From: Acidobacteriota bacterium
GTDB taxonomy: Bacteria; Acidobacteriota; HRBIN11
Assembly: GCA_025061865.1 (NCBI GenBank)
Contig: JANXAA010000008.1
Span: 1 to 17,007 of the forward strand
Length of the DNA stretch: 17,007 nucleotides
Reading direction: 5' to 3'
Shown: positions 14,893 through 17,007 of the stretch, one piece after another
How the letters are laid out: the number at the start of each line of letters is the position of its first letter
Position numbering within the stretch: position 1 is the first letter of the stretch
Notes under the pieces: model-generated
Databases searched by the model: none
What the model was told of the DNA's origin: nothing
What the model saw: only the letters and a program-made list of their open reading frames with translations
Program-made: the position numbers and the translations under genes

Positions 14893-14956
14893 GTCTGCGA
14901 CGTCGTGACGATGAACCTGGAGTGCAGGCCTCCCCGGCTGAGGATCGTCGGCCGGG

Positions 14957-15059
14957 GGATAGCGAGCGGCGGTCGGGAGGAGCGTGTGTGGCATGGACTA
15001 TCCGCTGCTTGCCATTCGCTATCCTGGACCCTGCGTCACTTCCCACTCTGCCACTTTTT
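14957..15059. repeat. Inverted period-7 word array (element G), upstream of gerM
   Basis: Plus-strand heptamers run from 14957 to 14984 (GGATAGC, GAGCGGC and two more). After a 12-bp core, heptamers in the opposite sense run from 14997 to 15059; GCTATCC at 15018-15024 is the inverse of the first word, and CGCTATCC at 15017-15024 against GGATAGCG at 14957-14964 is a perfect 8-bp inverted repeat. The frame of gerM is open through the array, which would create a false N-terminal extension. Confidence 0.5.
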
Positions 15060-15103
15060 ATCGAGCGGCCATAGCGTCAGGAACGCGGCCGGGGGACGAC
15101 GGC

Positions 15104-15742
15104 ATGGGTCACGATCCAAGAGATGACCTCGCCATACGCCGCAGGGCTTGGAGTTGGATATGGATCGGGATGGGCGTCCTGACGACGGGGGTCGGCCTGT
15201 TGCTGTGGATGTATCGTCCGAGACCTGCGGGAGCCCCCCGGCTCGGGCCCTCGGTGTCCAACTCAGCGACGGTGGCCCCCACGCCGGCGCCGGCCCCCGT
15301 CGAACACGAAATTACCTTGTTCTTCCCGGACGCCCGCAGTGAGCGGTTGGTCCCGGAAAAGCGACGGGTCCCGGCCCTGGACGATCAGGACTTGGCCCAG
15401 AAAGTCTTGGCGGCCCTCGTAGCGGGCCCCCAAAACCCGGACCTTCAGCCAGCCCTGCCGTCCGATACTCAGTGGTACCGGGTCGTCTTAGACGACCGTC
15501 ACTATTGGATCATCGTGGACTTCACCGAATCCGTCCGGAAGGCCCATCCAGGCGGGTCGACCGCCGAGGTCATGAGCGTCTATGCCGTCGTCAATAGTCT
15601 GCTGGCCAATCTCAAGGCTTACCAGCGGGTCTGGCTTCTCATCGAACACCAAGCTCAGACCGTCTTTAAGTTCCACGTCTTTATTGGAGCTCCGCTCCCA
15701 TTGAACACCGCCTTACAGGAGGGGAATGGATTGGCGGAGTGA
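15104..15742 (+). CDS. gerM: GerMN-domain membrane-anchored protein (GerM-like)
   Basis: 212 residues from ATG 15104, which follows GGGGGA (15091-15096) by 7 nt. The frame is open upstream to a GTG at 14984, but that part translates the heptamer array. Residues 13-37 form a single membrane anchor (IWIGMGVLTTGVGLLLWMY) after a basic start, so the rest should lie outside the inner membrane. A Pro/Ala linker (about 45-62) is followed by a GerMN domain (about 63-200): ITLFFPDARSERLVPEKRRV, LAQKVLAALVAGP, WIIVDFTESVRK, EVMSVYAVVNSLL. GerMN occurs in B. subtilis GerM and in non-sporulating bacteria. Rph and rdgB follow, as in B. subtilis. The exact role outside spore formers is not settled; an envelope or peptidoglycan function is plausible. 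Confidence 0.85.
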   Translation: MGHDPRDDLAIRRRAWSWIWIGMGVLTTGVGLLLWMYRPRPAGAPRLGPSVSNSATVAPTPAPAPVEHEITLFFPDARSERLVPEKRRVPALDDQDLAQKVLAALVAGPQNPDLQPALPSDTQWYRVVLDDRHYWIIVDFTESVRKAHPGGSTAEVMSVYAVVNSLLANLKAYQRVWLLIEHQAQTVFKFHVFIGAPLPLNTALQEGNGLAE

Positions 15743-15777
15743 CAAGCAATTATCTTGGGCCCATGGACCGATGACCC

Positions 15778-16562
15778 ATGAATAGCCGCATTGATGGACG
15801 TTCCCCCTTGCAAGTGCGACCGATCCAGATTCACGCCGCTTTCCTGCGGCAACCCCCGGGTTCCGCCTTTGTCGAGTGGGGCGGTACAAGAATCCTCGTC
15901 GCCGTCAGCCTGAAGACCGGGTCCCGGCCTTCCTGCAGGGAACGGGCCAGGGATGGGTCTCGGCCGACTACACGCTCCTGTCCCGCATGGGCGGAAGCCG
16001 AGTGACCCCAGCGTCGGACCGGGGGAGTGCCTCGGGGCGGGCCGTCGAGATCCGACGCCTAATCGGACGGAGCCTCCGGGCCGCCGTCGACCTATTTGCC
16101 CTCGGTGAGGTGACCGTCTGGGTCGACTGCGACGTCCTGGAAGCTGACGGGGGGACCCGCGTAGCGGCCATCACGGGGGGGTGGGTCGCCCTGGCCCTGG
16201 CCTTCGATCAGTGGGTCCGCCGAGGCGACCTCCCCCGATGGCCGATGGCGAATGTGGTCGCTGGCATCAGCATGGGCTTCCTTCGAGACCAGCTCTTCGT
16301 CGACCTCAACTATTTCGAGGACAGTCAGGCGACTGTGGACATCAACGTCGTGATGACGGCTACGGGCCACCTCGTCGAGCTTCAGGTCCTGGGCGAGCAC
16401 GGTACGCTGGCGCCTTCCTCGATCGACACCGTGCTGAATACGGCATGGACAGTCTTAGGACCCATTTTCCAGCTTCAATATGAAGCCGTCGCTCCCCACC
16501 TGCGGCCCGACCACTTGGCCCAGGTCCGGTCCCTGCTCGTACTTCCGGAGAAACCACTGTAA
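15778..16562 (+). pseudogene. rph: Ribonuclease PH, reading frame broken by a one-base shift
   Basis: RNase PH trims tRNA 3' ends phosphorolytically. The first 45 codons from ATG 15778 match its N-terminus (SRIDGRSPLQVRP, FLRQPPGSAFVEWGGTRILVAVSL). From 15912 the match continues in another frame: EDRVPAFLQGTGQGWVSADYTLL, EIRRLIGRSLRAAVDL, DCDVLEADGGTRVAAITG, VDINVVMTATGHLVELQ. The join is at AGCCTGAAGAC near 15912; re-reading one G, or restoring one lost base there, gives a normal 261-residue enzyme. As written, frame 1 stops at 16005 after 75 codons. No slippery heptamer is visible, so a deletion or a sequencing/assembly error is likelier than programmed frameshifting. All other conserved blocks look intact, which suggests a recent change or an error. 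It lies 35 nt after gerM with a weak ribosome binding site. Confidence 0.93.
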
Positions 16563-16565
16563 TTG

Positions 16566-16613
16566 GGTAATTCGGGAGTTCGGGAATCTGGCAGTGCGGT
16601 AGATGGGCAGGTG
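16566..16613 (+). repeat. Period-8 word array (element D), left arm
   Basis: Six gapless 8-base words begin four bases after the rph stop codon, including GGTAATTC, GGGAGTTC, GGCAGTGC and GGTAGATG, in the shared word order. Its CTGGCAGTGCGG (16588-16599) matches the inverted arm E at 16937-16926 in 11 of 12 positions. Confidence 0.75.
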
Positions 16614-16887
16614 GACCGTGAGAGGTCAAAGGAAGACTTTATTCGCAATGTGCGACTCTTCACCTTCTTGGTTGCGATTCCATTCGGAAATCGGCGACAG
16701 GGGCCGACGGGGAATGTCGGTCGTGTCCCAGACGGGACGCCTGGGCTCTCTCCCATCGCCACACAGCAGGACGCTATCGTCATGGGTGGCTCCCGATGTC
16801 GATACCGGCGTGACGGCTGACCTCCCGGGTTTTAGACGCCGCCGGCAGCGGAGCGCCCGGAAAAGGGAGGCCAGCGGCGGGTGCCCT
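16614..16887. other. 274-bp core between inverted arrays D and E, no gene supported
   Basis: The rph-rdgB spacer between the two array arms. Open frames exist on both strands (for example 16563-16820 plus, 16783-16475 minus), but they run into the arrays or into rph, lack ribosome binding sites and have no domain I recognise. I see no transposase, terminal duplication or tRNA-like structure. It could be the internal part of a non-autonomous repeat or a small RNA. Confidence 0.45.
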
Positions 16888-16951
16888 CTATTTCCTAACA
16901 GCCCATTGGCCGAAACGCCGAATTCCCGGACTGCCAGGCGCCCGAATTCCC
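16888..16951 (-). repeat. Period-8 word array (element E), right arm, inverted relative to D
   Basis: Read on the minus strand, eight gapless 8-base words run from 16951 to 16888, among them GGGAATTC twice, GGCAGTCC and GGCCAATG. It ends 18 bp before the rdgB start codon. This is the longest continuous arm in the window. Confidence 0.75.
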
Positions 16952-16956
16952 GAACA

Positions 16957-16968
16957 GGGGGATCCCCC
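16957..16968 (+). promoter_or_regulatory. Palindrome over the rdgB ribosome binding site
   Basis: Five G, AT, five C form a perfect 12-bp palindrome that ends two bases before ATG 16970. The GGGGGA half is the only Shine-Dalgarno-like sequence for rdgB, so a fold or protein bound here would bear on its translation. Confidence 0.4.
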
Positions 16969-16969
16969 C

Positions 16970-17007
16970 ATGCAGTGCCTTCGCATCGGCATCGCCACCC
17001 GGAATCC
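16970..17007 (+). CDS. rdgB: dITP/XTP pyrophosphatase (RdgB/HAM1 family), N-terminus only
   Basis: Only 12 full codons are in the window: MQCLRIGIATRN, with the next codon starting CC (Pro). The block IGIATRNP is the characteristic first strand and loop of RdgB/HAM1 nucleotide pyrophosphatases (consensus like IVIATNNPGK), which hydrolyse non-canonical dITP and XTP to monophosphates and keep them out of DNA. The identification is strengthened by position: rdgB follows gerM-rph in Bacillus subtilis and often follows rph elsewhere. The gene runs out of the window at 17007. Confidence 0.82.
   Translation, partial: MQCLRIGIATRN

Noticed and set aside
15905..15920. Programmed -1 frameshift in rph
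   Set aside because: The junction has no X-XXY-YYZ slippery heptamer and no strong hairpin at the proper distance was seen, so a deletion or sequence error is preferred.
16475..16820. Small open frames on both strands in the rph-rdgB spacer
   Set aside because: They extend into array D or into the rph 3' end, lack ribosome binding sites and show no recognisable domain.
16566..16951. CRISPR array
   Set aside because: Words are contiguous, 8 bases long and degenerate, with no constant repeat of 20-40 bp and no unique spacers of fixed length; no cas genes nearby.

Overview
The window is GC-rich bacterial DNA with dense coding on both strands and no rRNA, tRNA, transposase, phage gene or CRISPR array. 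A large outer-membrane TonB-dependent receptor means a diderm (Gram-negative-type) cell. A receptor with an N-terminal carboxypeptidase-regulatory-like domain, a GT-C-type membrane protein with a C-terminal discoidin domain, and a sigma-54 activator together are most reminiscent of Acidobacteriota or a related, perhaps uncultured, lineage. That placement is inference.

Layout. (1) Positions 1-1148: a minus-strand unit headed by a GntR/FCD repressor (833-156) with a near-consensus promoter overlapped by a palindromic operator, followed by a small membrane protein cut by the window edge. (2) 1149-6713: two plus-strand envelope genes, a multi-spanning GT-C-like protein fused to an F5/8-type C domain, then a TonB-dependent receptor. 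(3) 13756-6894, minus strand: an AddB-like Fe-S nuclease, a RidA-family deaminase, a sensor histidine kinase and an NtrC-family sigma-54 activator; kinase and regulator overlap by 29 nt and form one two-component system. (4) 14092-17007, plus strand: a protein of unknown function, then gerM (GerMN domain), rph (RNase PH, carrying a one-base frameshift) and the start of rdgB (dITP/XTP pyrophosphatase). gerM-rph-rdgB is the gene order known from Bacillus subtilis, here in a diderm context.

The least expected feature is a family of ordered, degenerate short-word arrays in the spacers. On one side of each element, words of exactly 8 bases (consensus close to GGNARNTN, often GGNAATTC, then GGCAGNNN, then GGTAGATG) run on the plus strand. 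On the other side the same kind of words run on the minus strand, so each element is a loose inverted repeat around a core of variable length (14, 163 and 274 bp). Three octamer elements are at 10295-10372, 13766-14036 and 16566-16951. Two sister elements with period 7 are at 3222-3312 and 14957-15059. Two further period-7 arrays lie inside the AddB-like coding sequence and encode Pro/Gly-rich linkers. The core of the 13766-14036 element can form an H-type pseudoknot. Several arrays read through in frame into the following gene and lengthen its apparent N-terminus, so the starts given here for the AddB-like gene, ridA and gerM are downstream of the longest possible ORF.
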